The position numbers were made by a program, and so were the translations under genes. A stretch of 34,995 bases of DNA from Marinobacter sp. AC-23 (GTDB lineage Bacteria; Pseudomonadota; Gammaproteobacteria; Pseudomonadales; Oleiphilaceae). The DNA lies in assembly GCF_001858325.1 (NCBI RefSeq), contig NZ_MBPP01000003.1:1-34995 (forward strand), read 5' to 3'. The notes beneath the pieces were generated by a model. It was not told the origin of the DNA, did not search any database, and worked only from the letters and a program-made list of their open reading frames with translations. Positions 1-8,305 of this stretch are shown here, in pieces. Each line of letters begins with the position of its first letter. The first letter of the stretch is position 1.

Positions 1-522
1 GATAGAATCTTCCCTGACAAGCCTCTTACGCCGCTGGATGAAGCTACAAAGACTCAAGCCCTGGCATGGGAGAAGCGCCTGGATGAAGAGGCAGGCCCCG
101 CTGTTCGCTGTTATTCCTATCACCATTTCCTGCAGCGCCCGAAAATTGTGGTGCCACTGCTTACTGCGGGCACGCCCTTTTACAATCGTATTCTGCTTAG
201 CCTGACGTTCAGTCGAGTAAATGAAGTTATGCGGAAATGGATGAAGATCAACGAGAAAACCGCCGAAGAATCCCGGAAAGTTATGGAAGACTTGCTCATC
301 GAGCTGGCGGAAGCGTACAGCCAGCAGCCATTTCTGGCGGGCAAGTCGTTCTCTCGCGCAGACCTGTCAGCCGCTGCGCTTTTCGCACCGCTATTCCAGC
401 CAGAAGCCTACCCGGTACCCTGGCCAAAGCCGGCGCGAATTCCCAAGGAAATACAAACCTGGCTCACCCAGTGGCAGCCGCAGCTGCAGGTGCTCAATAA
501 AATATACACTGACTACCGGTAG
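1..522 (+). CDS. Glutathione S-transferase family protein, C-terminal part (5' end outside window)
   Basis: The reading frame is open from the first base and stops at 522, so the N-terminal thioredoxin-like half lies outside the window. The visible 173 residues look like the all-helical C-terminal domain of a GST-like protein: the segment around LAGKSFSRADLSAAALFAPL matches the conserved (F)L.G..(F)S.AD.....L pattern that forms the N-capping box and hydrophobic staple of GST folds. Substrate cannot be judged without the N-terminal glutathione site. A gap of 98 bases with no gene separates it from the desaturase downstream. Family call is fairly sure; function is not. Confidence 0.75.
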   Translation, partial: DRIFPDKPLTPLDEATKTQALAWEKRLDEEAGPAVRCYSYHHFLQRPKIVVPLLTAGTPFYNRILLSLTFSRVNEVMRKWMKINEKTAEESRKVMEDLLIELAEAYSQQPFLAGKSFSRADLSAAALFAPLFQPEAYPVPWPKPARIPKEIQTWLTQWQPQLQVLNKIYTDYR

Positions 523-620
523 CCCTGTGGCGTAAATCGCTACTTATGATGGCGTAATACGACTGCCCCGCCCCGAAAGTTCGTGCCAAGATACAGCGGC
601 ATCTAAAAAGGGGGAGCCGT

Positions 621-1598
621 ATGTCACTAACGAACATGATGTTAGCTGTACTTGAGGAAAGTGGCTTGCTGGCTCTCTGGCAGGCAGTGTCGCCATGGCT
701 GGCGCTGGATGAGCGACAACTTATATTTGTTATTGCAACACCGGTTTTTCTTGCAGTAACCGCTTTTGAATACCTGAAAATACGGCACAACCCGAAGCTG
801 ATGGATGCCCGGGAAGCCATCCGGAACTTTACCTTGGGCGCGGGCTACCAAGCCACCGAACTACTGTTTGCCGGCATCATTGCCTTTCCGGTTTACGCAC
901 TGTGCTACCACTACCGTCTTTTTGAGCTGGAGCTGAACTGGCTCACCGGCTTACTTACCTTCCTGGGCGTGGATTTTTGCTTCTACTGGATGCACCGCGC
1001 CAGCCACCGCGTGCGTTGGTTCTGGGCCGCCCACGTGGTTCATCATTCCTCCGAGCGGATGAACTTCTCCACAGCGATGCGCCAGAACGCCACCAACATA
1101 TTCAATGGGGGCTGGGCCTTTTATCTGCCCATGGCTCTGCTGGGCTTTAATCCGGTATGGATAGGCATCACCTACGCACTGTCTCTGGTCTATCAGTTCT
1201 TTGTTCACACCACTTTGGTCACGCAGCTGCCAAGCTGGGTCGAACAGGTATTCAACACCCCGAGCCACCATCGTGTTCATCATGGCCGTAACCCGGGTTA
1301 TATTGATCGTAATTTTGGCGGCACCCTGATTATCTGGGATCGCGCATTTGGAACCTTTACCGGTGAAGACGCCAGAAAACCTGTTGAATACGGCATTACC
1401 CGCCCGGCACCTTCCAACAACCTGTTTGTACTCTGGACTCACGAATACGTGGATCTGTTCCGCGACATGGCCCGCCCGGGTACACTAGTGTCACGGTTAA
1501 GCCACCTTTGGAAACCGCCCGAGTGGGTGCGCCCGGCCCCACCTGCTTCCGGATCACAACATGCAAGAGCAGCTCTTAAGCCTGAACAGCCAGAATAA
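621..1598 (+). CDS. Sterol desaturase / fatty acid hydroxylase family membrane protein
   Basis: Integral membrane di-iron oxygenase of the fatty acid hydroxylase superfamily, 325 residues. The histidine clusters that bind the two irons are visible: HRASH at residues 125-129, HVVHH at 138-142 and HHRVHH at 216-221, with a further histidine at 196. Hydrophobic stretches near residues 35-50, 80-97, 108-122 and 165-195 fit the usual four-helix membrane core. The start has a strong ribosome site (GGGGGAG) seven bases before the ATG. The last 38 bases overlap the next gene in another frame, suggesting co-translation with the lipase-like hydrolase. Family members hydroxylate or desaturate sterols, alkylglycerols or fatty acyl chains; the substrate here is unknown. 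Confidence 0.88.
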   Translation: MSLTNMMLAVLEESGLLALWQAVSPWLALDERQLIFVIATPVFLAVTAFEYLKIRHNPKLMDAREAIRNFTLGAGYQATELLFAGIIAFPVYALCYHYRLFELELNWLTGLLTFLGVDFCFYWMHRASHRVRWFWAAHVVHHSSERMNFSTAMRQNATNIFNGGWAFYLPMALLGFNPVWIGITYALSLVYQFFVHTTLVTQLPSWVEQVFNTPSHHRVHHGRNPGYIDRNFGGTLIIWDRAFGTFTGEDARKPVEYGITRPAPSNNLFVLWTHEYVDLFRDMARPGTLVSRLSHLWKPPEWVRPAPPASGSQHARAALKPEQPE

Positions 1599-2477
1599 CC
1601 ACGCTATAACAGGCTCAATTTTTTGCCCAAATACGCCTCGTTCAGCCCTGGTAATCTCCCATGGCATGGCGGAACACGCCGGGCGCTATGAAAATTTCGC
1701 ACGCTGGTTGGCCGATCGCAATATTGCCGTTGTTACCTTTAATCATCGGGGCCACGGCCCTGAATGCCCGCCAGACCAGCTTGGCCATTACAGTGATGCT
1801 GGCGGCTGGGGAAAGGTGGTCGACGATCTGAACCGAGTGCTAATCGATACCCGGGAACGCTTCCCTGACATTCCTCTGGTTTTGCTTGGGCACAGCATGG
1901 GCTCGTTCATAGCCCAGAGCTGCGCACAACAGCATCCCGGCTCGCTTGACTGCCTGATACTCAGCGCCACCAATCGCATTCCTCACCCCCAGCTACGTGC
2001 ATCCAAAGCGTTGATTGGCGGCATTAGGTGGCTATACGGCACTCACCACAGAAGCCCAACCATTGCCAGAATGACCTTTGGCAAGTTCAACCGCCTGTTC
2101 CGCCCCAACCGAACCGACTGCGACTGGCTCAGCCGGGATACTGCCCAAGTCGACCAATATGTGTCGGACCCGCTTTGTGGATTCGAATGCACCACAGGGC
2201 TGTGGCACGATTTCATTCAGGGTATGCTTACGATTAAGCCTTCGAGCTGGCGCAAGGATCTCCCGTTCACCTGTTTTCCGGCTCAGACGACCCGGTAGGG
2301 GAAATGGGCAAAGGTGTCACCCGACACTTTCAGGGTATTCGTAAGGTCGGCGTCCAGGAGACAAGTCTGCGATTGTTTAAAGCCGGCCGACACGAGATGC
2401 TGAATGAAACCAATACTGAAGAAGTCCGAGAGCATGTGTTATCGCTGCTTGCCACGGGTAATAAACTTGATGCTTGA
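1561..2477 (+). CDS. Alpha/beta hydrolase, monoacylglycerol lipase-like; frameshifted near 2267
   Basis: Serine hydrolase of the lysophospholipase/monoacylglycerol lipase type. The first frame (1561-2298) carries the oxyanion region SHGMAEH at residues 33-39 and the nucleophile elbow GHSMGS with Ser112. It stops at 2296-2298, but the frame one base back continues with HLFSGSDDPVG (catalytic Asp) and AGRHEML (catalytic His) to a stop at 2475-2477. Restoring one base near 2267, where TTT probably became TT, gives a normal 305-residue enzyme with a complete triad. The start overlaps the desaturase by 38 bases and the corrected end overlaps modA by 8 bases, so the corrected frame fits the tight packing. 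Either a sequence error or a recent mutation; I favour error. Confidence 0.8.
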
Positions 2478-3228
2478 GAAATGTCCCCAATTAGCTCGCC
2501 TGTGCCTACTGCTGGTATTCAGCAACATGGCTCACGCCGCCGATGTTCGCATTGCGGTGGCCGCCAACTTTACCGATGCTGCCCGTGACCTGATTACCGC
2601 CTTTTCTGACGTTACCGGGCTGGAAGCTGTTGCGAGCTATGGCTCCACTGGCAAGTTGTACGCACAAATTGACAACGGCGCTCCGTTTGACGTGTTTCTT
2701 GCCGCCGACAGTCGCCGCCCGGAGCTGCTTGAGGAGAACAGCCAAGGCGTGACGGGTACTCGGTTCACCTATGCCCGAGGGAAACTGGCGCTTTGGAGCC
2801 CGGTACCCGGAACGTTTGAAGATCCAAAGACCTGGCTTGAATCCGGCGAGTTTGCGCGCTTGGCAATTGCGAACCCCAAAACCGCGCCATACGGCTTCGC
2901 GGCTCAGGAAGTGCTCACCGAACTTGGTGTCTGGGAATCGTTGCAGAGCCGTTTGGTGCGTGGCGACTCCATTGCCCAAACCTTTCAGTTTGTCGCCACC
3001 ACCAACGCTCAGTCTGGCTTTGTCGCGCTCTCGCAGGTGCGTGCCTGGGATGAGAAAGGCGGCTCTCTCTGGATGATTCCGCAATCCTACTATTCCCCCA
3101 TCAACCAACAAGCTATCCTCCTGAGCCGCAGCGAAAATAAAAACGCTGCTCGCCAATGGCTTGAGTTTCTGCGCAGCGACAAAGCCACGGGAATTATTGA
3201 GAAATTTGGGTATGAAACCGAACACTGA
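2470..3228 (+). CDS. modA: Molybdate ABC transporter substrate-binding protein
   Basis: Periplasmic molybdate/tungstate-binding protein that hands the anion to ModBC. The mature part opens with ADVRIAVAANFTDAARDL and continues with SYGSTGKLYAQI and APFDVFLAAD, the typical ModA pattern with the Ser and Ala backbone ligands. The frame is open from 2404, but I choose ATG 2470: it yields a clean signal peptide (hydrophobic LARLCLLLVF, cleavage after AHA) and a 252-residue protein of normal length, and it overlaps the corrected stop of the upstream hydrolase by 8 bases. The 66 bases upstream lie inside the hydrolase gene. No ModE-type palindrome is recognisable upstream, so control of the operon is unclear. 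Confidence 0.93.
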   Translation: MLEKCPQLARLCLLLVFSNMAHAADVRIAVAANFTDAARDLITAFSDVTGLEAVASYGSTGKLYAQIDNGAPFDVFLAADSRRPELLEENSQGVTGTRFTYARGKLALWSPVPGTFEDPKTWLESGEFARLAIANPKTAPYGFAAQEVLTELGVWESLQSRLVRGDSIAQTFQFVATTNAQSGFVALSQVRAWDEKGGSLWMIPQSYYSPINQQAILLSRSENKNAARQWLEFLRSDKATGIIEKFGYETEH

Positions 3229-3248
3229 GACGTAACCCGGCCGACACC

Positions 3249-3926
3249 ATGGATATATATTGGGAGCCAGTGTGGCTCACCCTGAAACTTGCAGGCTTTA
3301 CCACCGCCATATTGTTGGTGCTGGGAACACCCATCGCCTGGTGGCTCGCACGCAGTAATCACTGGATAAGACAACCTGTTGCGGCGATTGTCGCGCTCCC
3401 ATTGGTGCTGCCGCCCACGGTTCTCGGGTTTTACCTTCTGGTACTGATGGGACCAAAAGGTATGGTTGGCCAACTCACCGAGCAGCTGGGACTGGGTTTA
3501 TTGCCGTTCACTTTCGAGGGTTTGGTGATTGCATCGGTCATCTACTCCCTGCCGTTTACCGTTCAGCCTTTGCAAAATGCGTTTGGATCCATCAACCAAC
3601 AGTTTCTTGAGGTCGCGTCTACGCTCCGGGCCTCACCCAGGGATCGCTTTTTCTCCATCGTACTTCCTTTGGCCCGGCCGGGGTTTCTCACTGCCGGTGT
3701 GCTCACCTTTGCCCATACCATTGGCGAGTTTGGTGTTGTGCTGATGATCGGCGGCAACATACCCGGTGAAACCAAGGTGCTCTCGGTAGCCATTTACGAC
3801 CATGTAGAATCCCTTGAATACACTCAGGCCCACTGGCTGGCTGCGGGCATGGTTGTTTTCTCCTTCGTGGTGCTTGTAACTCTCTATTCCCTCAACGGTC
3901 GGCTCCAATCCGGGCTGGTGAAATAA
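3249..3926 (+). CDS. modB: Molybdate ABC transporter permease
   Basis: Inner membrane permease of the molybdate importer, 225 residues with about five or six hydrophobic helices. The conserved LPLVLPPTVLGFYLL stretch near residues 50-65 and the EAA loop (EVASTLRASPRDRFFSIVLP), which docks onto the ModC ATPase, are both clear. It follows modA by 20 bases and its stop codon shares one base with the ATG of modC, the usual sign of translational coupling. Confidence 0.94.
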   Translation: MDIYWEPVWLTLKLAGFTTAILLVLGTPIAWWLARSNHWIRQPVAAIVALPLVLPPTVLGFYLLVLMGPKGMVGQLTEQLGLGLLPFTFEGLVIASVIYSLPFTVQPLQNAFGSINQQFLEVASTLRASPRDRFFSIVLPLARPGFLTAGVLTFAHTIGEFGVVLMIGGNIPGETKVLSVAIYDHVESLEYTQAHWLAAGMVVFSFVVLVTLYSLNGRLQSGLVK

Positions 3927-5023
3927 TGGCGACAACCGGCATACAGGCACGCTTCGCCTGCAGCGTTGGGGCATTTACACTGAATGTCGACTTGGACCTA
4001 CCAGGTAGCGGGCTCACCGCACTGTTCGGTCACTCGGGCTGCGGCAAAACAACGCTGCTGCGCTGCATGGCGGGCTTGCAAGCTGCTGACGGAGTCATGC
4101 GTGTTAATGGTGATGAATGGCAGAGTGAGAGTGAGGGTGCGAGTAAGAGCAGCAGCCGCCCTGTTCACAAGCGGCCTCTTGCATATGTGTTTCAGGAAAC
4201 CAGCCTGTTCCCCCACCTGTCGGTAAAACGCAATCTGATGTACGGGTACAGGCGCATTCCGCAAAGCGAGCGCCAGGTATCCTTCGATAAGGCCGTTGAA
4301 TGGCTGGGGCTCCCCCACCTGCTAGAACGCATGCCGGAGAAACTCTCGGGCGGTGAACGCCAGCGGGTCGCGATTGCCCGCGCTTTGCTAACCAGCCCCA
4401 AGCTTTTACTGTTGGACGAACCCCTGTCTGCACTCGATCACAACAGCAAACAGGAAATAATGCCTTACCTTGAAGCCCTGCGCGACAACCTTGCCATACC
4501 CATGCTCTATGTTTCCCACTCCACCGCGGAAGTTGCACGGTTAGCAGACCACATTGTGATGATGGACAAGGGGCGAGTAGTTGCCCAGGGCCCTTTGCAA
4601 CAGATCATGGCGCGCACGGACCAACCCTTTGGGCTTGAGGAAGACGCTGGCGTGATCATTGATGCCACTCTTTCAGAGCGTGATGAGCGATGGCATCTGT
4701 GGCGCGCGGATTTCGCAGGAGGCCACCTCTGGCTGCGTGCTGATCGCGGTTTGGCAATAGGGCAACACATTCGGCTACAAGTGCTCGCACGAGATATCAG
4801 CCTGGCCCTGAGCAAACAGACTGACCAAAGCATCCAGAACCTACTGCCCGCGACCGTAGATGAAGTCGCCCCAGAGGTCAGCCCGGGAACCTCCATGGTG
4901 CGACTGCTGGCAGGACGAACCCCTTTTCTCTCACGCCTTACGACTCGGTCCGTGCACACCCTGGCCATTGAACCCGGACAGCAAGTCTGGATGCAGGTTA
5001 AATCGGTCGCCATTGTCGACTGA
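3926..5023 (+). CDS. modC: Molybdate ABC transporter ATP-binding protein
   Basis: ATPase that powers molybdate import, 365 residues. Walker A is GHSGCGKTT at residues 35-43, the Q-loop Gln is residue 90, the signature LSGGERQ begins at 140, Walker B LLLLDEP is at 160-166 and the H-loop SHST lies near residue 198. The C-terminal region, about residues 290-360, resembles the TOBE/molybdate-binding (Mop) domain. A short Ser-rich insertion (SESEGASKSSSR, residues 68-79) between Walker A and the Q-loop is coded by an impure GAGTGA-like repeat and is probably a tolerated surface loop. Starts on the last base of modB's stop codon. Confidence 0.95.
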   Translation: MATTGIQARFACSVGAFTLNVDLDLPGSGLTALFGHSGCGKTTLLRCMAGLQAADGVMRVNGDEWQSESEGASKSSSRPVHKRPLAYVFQETSLFPHLSVKRNLMYGYRRIPQSERQVSFDKAVEWLGLPHLLERMPEKLSGGERQRVAIARALLTSPKLLLLDEPLSALDHNSKQEIMPYLEALRDNLAIPMLYVSHSTAEVARLADHIVMMDKGRVVAQGPLQQIMARTDQPFGLEEDAGVIIDATLSERDERWHLWRADFAGGHLWLRADRGLAIGQHIRLQVLARDISLALSKQTDQSIQNLLPATVDEVAPEVSPGTSMVRLLAGRTPFLSRLTTRSVHTLAIEPGQQVWMQVKSVAIVD

Positions 5024-5124
5024 TCAACCAGACCGGCTTCTGGCCCTTTTGGCCACAGCCACTCCAGATTCAGAACGGTAAGCTTCTTTGCATAAACCGT
5101 TCAACTCCTGATCACGGGCCTGCA

Positions 5125-5997
5125 ATGACGTTCAGTACTCACCGTGTCACCAGCGGAAAAATCTCCCTGCATGCTGTGACCGAAGGGAATCCAGAGGGCA
5201 TACCTCTGGTTCTGGTTCACGGTTACCCCGACAACCATCGCGTTTGGGACAAAGTAGTTGACGCTCTGGCGCCAGATTTCTTTCTCGTGCGCTACGACGT
5301 CCGAGGTGCTGGCCTTTCCGACAAGCCGGTTCGCACGCGAGACTACCGGTTATCGCTTCTAGCTGGGGATCTCGAAGCGGTCGTGGATCAGTTATTGCCG
5401 GGCCGCCGGTTTCATATACTCGCCCACGATTGGGGCTCAATACAGAGCTGGGAGTCTGTGGGCTCCGGCCCACTGCAGGCGCGCATTCTTTCCTTTACGT
5501 CTATTTCTGGCCCCTGTCTCGATCATGTCGGGGCCTGGTTAAGGGTGCAGGCTTCAAAACTAACCGGTGGCGGTTCAGCCAAGGTTGCCAAGCAACTACT
5601 TAGATCCTGGTACGTTTTTTTGTTTCAATTACCAATCATACCGGAAGCCGTTTGGCGCCTGGGCCTTGATAAGCAATGGCCAATCTTACTGCAGAAACGG
5701 GAGGGGGTTAAAGATGCCTGCTTCAGCGGTTTACAAAAGGATGACGGGCGTTTTGGCGTGCAATTGTACCGGGCTAACTTCCTGCCCCGTCTGCTCAGGC
5801 CGCAACCAAGGTTCGCAATCTGCCCGGTGCAGTTAATCATTCTGAAGCAAGATAACTATGTGGGCGCAGACTTGTTCGTCCAGCTCAGCCAGTGGGCGGG
5901 CAAACTTACACGGGAGCAGATAAATGCACCGCACTGGGCGCCTCTTACAGAGCCAGACGCCGTTGCTAGTGCGGTACGCAGCTTTATCCGCCCTTAG
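5125..5997 (+). CDS. Alpha/beta hydrolase with Asp nucleophile (epoxide hydrolase-like)
   Basis: 290-residue hydrolase. The oxyanion segment [11 protein letters not shown] is typical of epoxide hydrolases and haloalkane dehalogenases, and the nucleophile elbow reads AHDWGS, placing Asp rather than Ser at the nucleophile position. A candidate acid lies in LKQDNYVG and the catalytic His in NAPHWAPL near the C terminus. The protein resembles the hydrolase half of proteins in which an epoxide hydrolase-like domain is fused to a short-chain dehydrogenase; no dehydrogenase domain follows here. It sits 101 bases after modC, and its stop codon overlaps the stop of crp on the other strand. Substrate unknown. 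Confidence 0.82.
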   Translation: MTFSTHRVTSGKISLHAVTEGNPEGIPLVLVHGYPDNHRVWDKVVDALAPDFFLVRYDVRGAGLSDKPVRTRDYRLSLLAGDLEAVVDQLLPGRRFHILAHDWGSIQSWESVGSGPLQARILSFTSISGPCLDHVGAWLRVQASKLTGGGSAKVAKQLLRSWYVFLFQLPIIPEAVWRLGLDKQWPILLQKREGVKDACFSGLQKDDGRFGVQLYRANFLPRLLRPQPRFAICPVQLIILKQDNYVGADLFVQLSQWAGKLTREQINAPHWAPLTEPDAVASAVRSFIRP

Positions 5998-6635
5998 CGA
6001 GTCCCGTAAACCACCATGGTTTTACCTTTCACCATAACAAGCCCTTGGTCTTCCAGGGTTTTAAGCACCCGGCCAACCATTTCGCGAGAGCAGCCTACAA
6101 TGCGGCCAATTTCCTGACGGGTAATCTTGATCTGCATGCCATCCGGATGTGTCATGGCGTCTGGCTCTTTGCATAAATCCAGCAACGTACGAGCCACACG
6201 ACCGGTTACATCCAAAAATGCCAGGTCGCCAACTTTACGGGTAGTCTGGCGTAGCCGTGAGGCCATCTGTTCGCCAATAAAGTAAAGAACCCCAAGATCC
6301 TGCTGGGCAATTTCCCGGAATTTTGGGTAGCTGATTTCAGCCACTTCACATTCGATTTTAGCCTTCACCCAGGCACTGCGGGAATCCATATTGTCGAACA
6401 GCCCCATCTCGCCAAAAAAGTCTCCGGCATTGAGATAGGCCATGATCATCTCACGGCCATCATCGTCTTCGATGATAACCGTGACAGAGCCCTTAACGAT
6501 GTAAAAGAGGGAATCGCTCTTGTCACCTGCGTAAATAATGGTGCTCTTAGCCGGATACCGGCGGCGATGACACTGCGAAAGAAAATAGTCGAGATGCTTG
6601 GTTTTTTGCTCAACCGGCTTGACGATAGTGGCCAT
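5994..6635 (-). CDS. crp: cAMP receptor protein (CRP/Vfr-type global regulator)
   Basis: 213-residue transcription factor of the CRP family, close to Pseudomonas Vfr. The N-terminal beta-roll shows the cAMP-pocket sequence [20 protein letters not shown] with the Gly-Glu and Arg-Ser residues that contact the phosphate and ribose. The C-terminal helix-turn-helix is [20 protein letters not shown], with the recognition-helix Arg, Glu and Arg that read TGTGA half-sites. The ribosome site GAGGAGG lies 13 bases before the ATG, rather far. Divergent from the osmC-like gene, an arrangement shared with E. coli crp-yhfA. The gene converges on the upstream hydrolase, the two stop codons overlapping by three bases, so no terminator fits between them. 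Confidence 0.95.
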   Translation of the reverse strand: MATIVKPVEQKTKHLDYFLSQCHRRRYPAKSTIIYAGDKSDSLFYIVKGSVTVIIEDDDGREMIMAYLNAGDFFGEMGLFDNMDSRSAWVKAKIECEVAEISYPKFREIAQQDLGVLYFIGEQMASRLRQTTRKVGDLAFLDVTGRVARTLLDLCKEPDAMTHPDGMQIKITRQEIGRIVGCSREMVGRVLKTLEDQGLVMVKGKTMVVYGTR

Positions 6636-6735
6636 AGTGCGAGTCGTGCCTCCTCAAATACTGGCGGGTTCCGATGTTTGTTGTTCACCCGGCTTTCCCT
6701 GCGGGTTCGTTTGTTTTTGCTACAAAACAGAGCAA

Positions 6736-6764
6736 CTTATAGCAAGAAGGCCTGCTTCGAGCAA
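6736..6764 (-). promoter_or_regulatory. Probable sigma70 promoter of crp
   Basis: On the minus strand TTGCTC (6759-6764) and TATAAG (6736-6741) are separated by exactly 17 bases and point toward crp, leaving a leader of about 90 bases. The -10 box matches consensus at five of six positions, the -35 at three. No clear TGTGA-N6-TCACA site was seen around it, so autoregulation is not supported. Confidence 0.45.
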
Positions 6765-6902
6765 CTGGAAACAGTATACAAGATGTATCCCGGACATGTG
6801 CCGCCAACTGTCAGGCAACCCAGGTTGTGCTAGCATTCTGCCCCATCCGTTTATTTCCGGGCTGGCCAACACCCGCCCCTGTACAACAGGAGAACACCCT
6901 TC

Positions 6903-7325
6903 ATGAAAGCAACCGTCGACTGGACAGGCAACGCCAGCTTCCGGGTTACCAGCGGCACCGGGCACTCTGTACAGCTGGATGGACCACCCGATCACGGCGG
7001 CGAAAACTTGGGGCCCCGCCCCATGGAAATGCTGCTCATGGGTCTTGGGGGCTGCTCATCTTTTGATGTGATGAGCATCCTGAAAAAGAGCCGCCAAGAG
7101 GTCACCGCGTGCCACGCCGAACTGGAAGCCGAGCGGGCAGATGCCGTGCCTTCGGTATTCACAAAGATCCATCTTCATTTCGTGGTAACCGGCCACAACC
7201 TAAAGGAAAGCCAAGTGAAGCGCGCCGTAAGCTTGTCTGCCGAGAAGTACTGCTCTGCTTCGATCATGCTAGAAAAAGCAGGCGTGAAAATCAGCCACAG
7301 CCACGAAATCCGCATCGCGGATTAA
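6903..7325 (+). CDS. OsmC family protein (YhfA-like)
   Basis: 140-residue member of the OsmC/Ohr family of small thiol-dependent proteins. The two conserved cysteines are present: Cys51 in GLGGCSSFDV and Cys117 in AEKYCSAS; in peroxide-reducing relatives they form the redox pair. The ribosome site AGGAG lies ten bases before the ATG. Its place divergent from crp and upstream of speD matches the YhfA branch, whose physiological substrate is not established, so I do not call it an organic hydroperoxide reductase. Confidence 0.9.
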   Translation: MKATVDWTGNASFRVTSGTGHSVQLDGPPDHGGENLGPRPMEMLLMGLGGCSSFDVMSILKKSRQEVTACHAELEAERADAVPSVFTKIHLHFVVTGHNLKESQVKRAVSLSAEKYCSASIMLEKAGVKISHSHEIRIAD

Positions 7326-7436
7326 GCCTTGCTCACAGCACTATTCAATACCCGATGGGGCGTGCATAATACCGCCCTTTCTCCGCCGGCCTGCGCGAAA
7401 GGTGAACAACCTGGTCAGTAGTCGGTGGCGGCCTCC

Positions 7437-7461
7437 GCAGAGCGTGAAATTGCCGCTCTGC
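7437..7461 (+). repeat. Inverted repeat in the speD leader
   Basis: GCAGAGCG (7437-7444) and CGCTCTGC (7454-7461) form a perfect 8-base stem with a 9-base loop, 34 bases before the speD ATG. It is not followed by a T-run, so it is not a standard terminator. It could act as an mRNA structure influencing speD translation; this is inference. Confidence 0.4.
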
Positions 7462-7495
7462 CGTCATTCATTTCCACAAATCGGAGGGGCTGAGC

Positions 7496-8290
7496 ATGGA
7501 ACCAAAACTCCAGTTGCACGGTTTCAACAACCTGACCAAATCCCTGAGCTTCAATATCTACGACATCTGTTACGCGCAGACCGAAGAGCAGCGCGAAGGC
7601 TATATTGATTATATCGACGAGATGTATAACGCCGAACGTCTTACCCAGATCCTGACCGATGTGGTCAAGATCATCGGCGCTAATGTTCTCAATATTGCCC
7701 GTCAGGATTACGAGCCCCATGGGGCATCGGTTACCATGCTCATAGCCGAACATGAGTTGGCCAGAGGTGAAGAGCCAGACAACGAAGAGTCACCCGGCCC
7801 GCTTCCCGATACCATTGTGGCTCACCTGGACAAGAGCCATGTGACAGTGCACACCTATCCGGAAAGCCACCCCCATGAAGGCATCAGCACCTTTCGCGCC
7901 GACATTGACGTGTCCACCTGCGGCCTGATTTCGCCGTTGAAGGTGTTGAACTACCTGATTCACAGTTTCGATTCCGATGTGGTTACGGTTGATTACCGAG
8001 TGCGCGGTTTTACCCGCGATGTAGACGGCACAAAGCATTACATTGACCACGATATCAATTCGATCCAGAACTATCTGACCGAAGATACGCAGAACGCTTA
8101 CCAGATGATCGATGTGAATGTTTACCAGGAAAATCTCTTTCATACCAAAATGATGGTGAAAGAGTTCAACCTCGATAACCATGTATTCGGCGAGAATGCC
8201 GAGGACTTGGACCCTGAGGTTGCTCAGTCTATAGAAGACCGCCTGAAGCGCGAAAAGCTGGAGATTTTTTACTCCCGTAACATGGAATAA
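7496..8290 (+). CDS. speD: S-adenosylmethionine decarboxylase proenzyme
   Basis: 264-residue enzyme of the E. coli type that makes decarboxylated S-adenosylmethionine, the aminopropyl donor for spermidine. The proenzyme cuts itself at the Lys-Ser bond in [14 protein letters not shown]; Ser114 would become the pyruvoyl cofactor at the start of the alpha chain. The conserved [20 protein letters not shown] segment with the active-site Cys follows. The ribosome site CGGAGGGG lies about seven bases before the ATG. The crp-osmC-speD order is as in Pseudomonas. Only 15 bases separate it from the convergent kinase gene. Confidence 0.95.
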   Translation: MEPKLQLHGFNNLTKSLSFNIYDICYAQTEEQREGYIDYIDEMYNAERLTQILTDVVKIIGANVLNIARQDYEPHGASVTMLIAEHELARGEEPDNEESPGPLPDTIVAHLDKSHVTVHTYPESHPHEGISTFRADIDVSTCGLISPLKVLNYLIHSFDSDVVTVDYRVRGFTRDVDGTKHYIDHDINSIQNYLTEDTQNAYQMIDVNVYQENLFHTKMMVKEFNLDNHVFGENAEDLDPEVAQSIEDRLKREKLEIFYSRNME

Positions 8291-8305
8291 CGCTGCCCGA
8301 AAAAA

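Noticed and set aside
2300..2470. ModE operator before modA
   Set aside because: The region is coding sequence of the corrected hydrolase and holds no recognisable ModE-type palindrome.
2506..3225. 239-codon open frame antisense to modA
   Set aside because: It overlaps nearly all of modA, which has clear ModA motifs and operon context; treated as a shadow.
4120..4155. GAGTGA-like short repeat inside modC as a phase-variable tract
   Set aside because: The repeat is impure and only a few units long, and the reading frame is intact, coding a Ser-rich loop; no support for phase variation.
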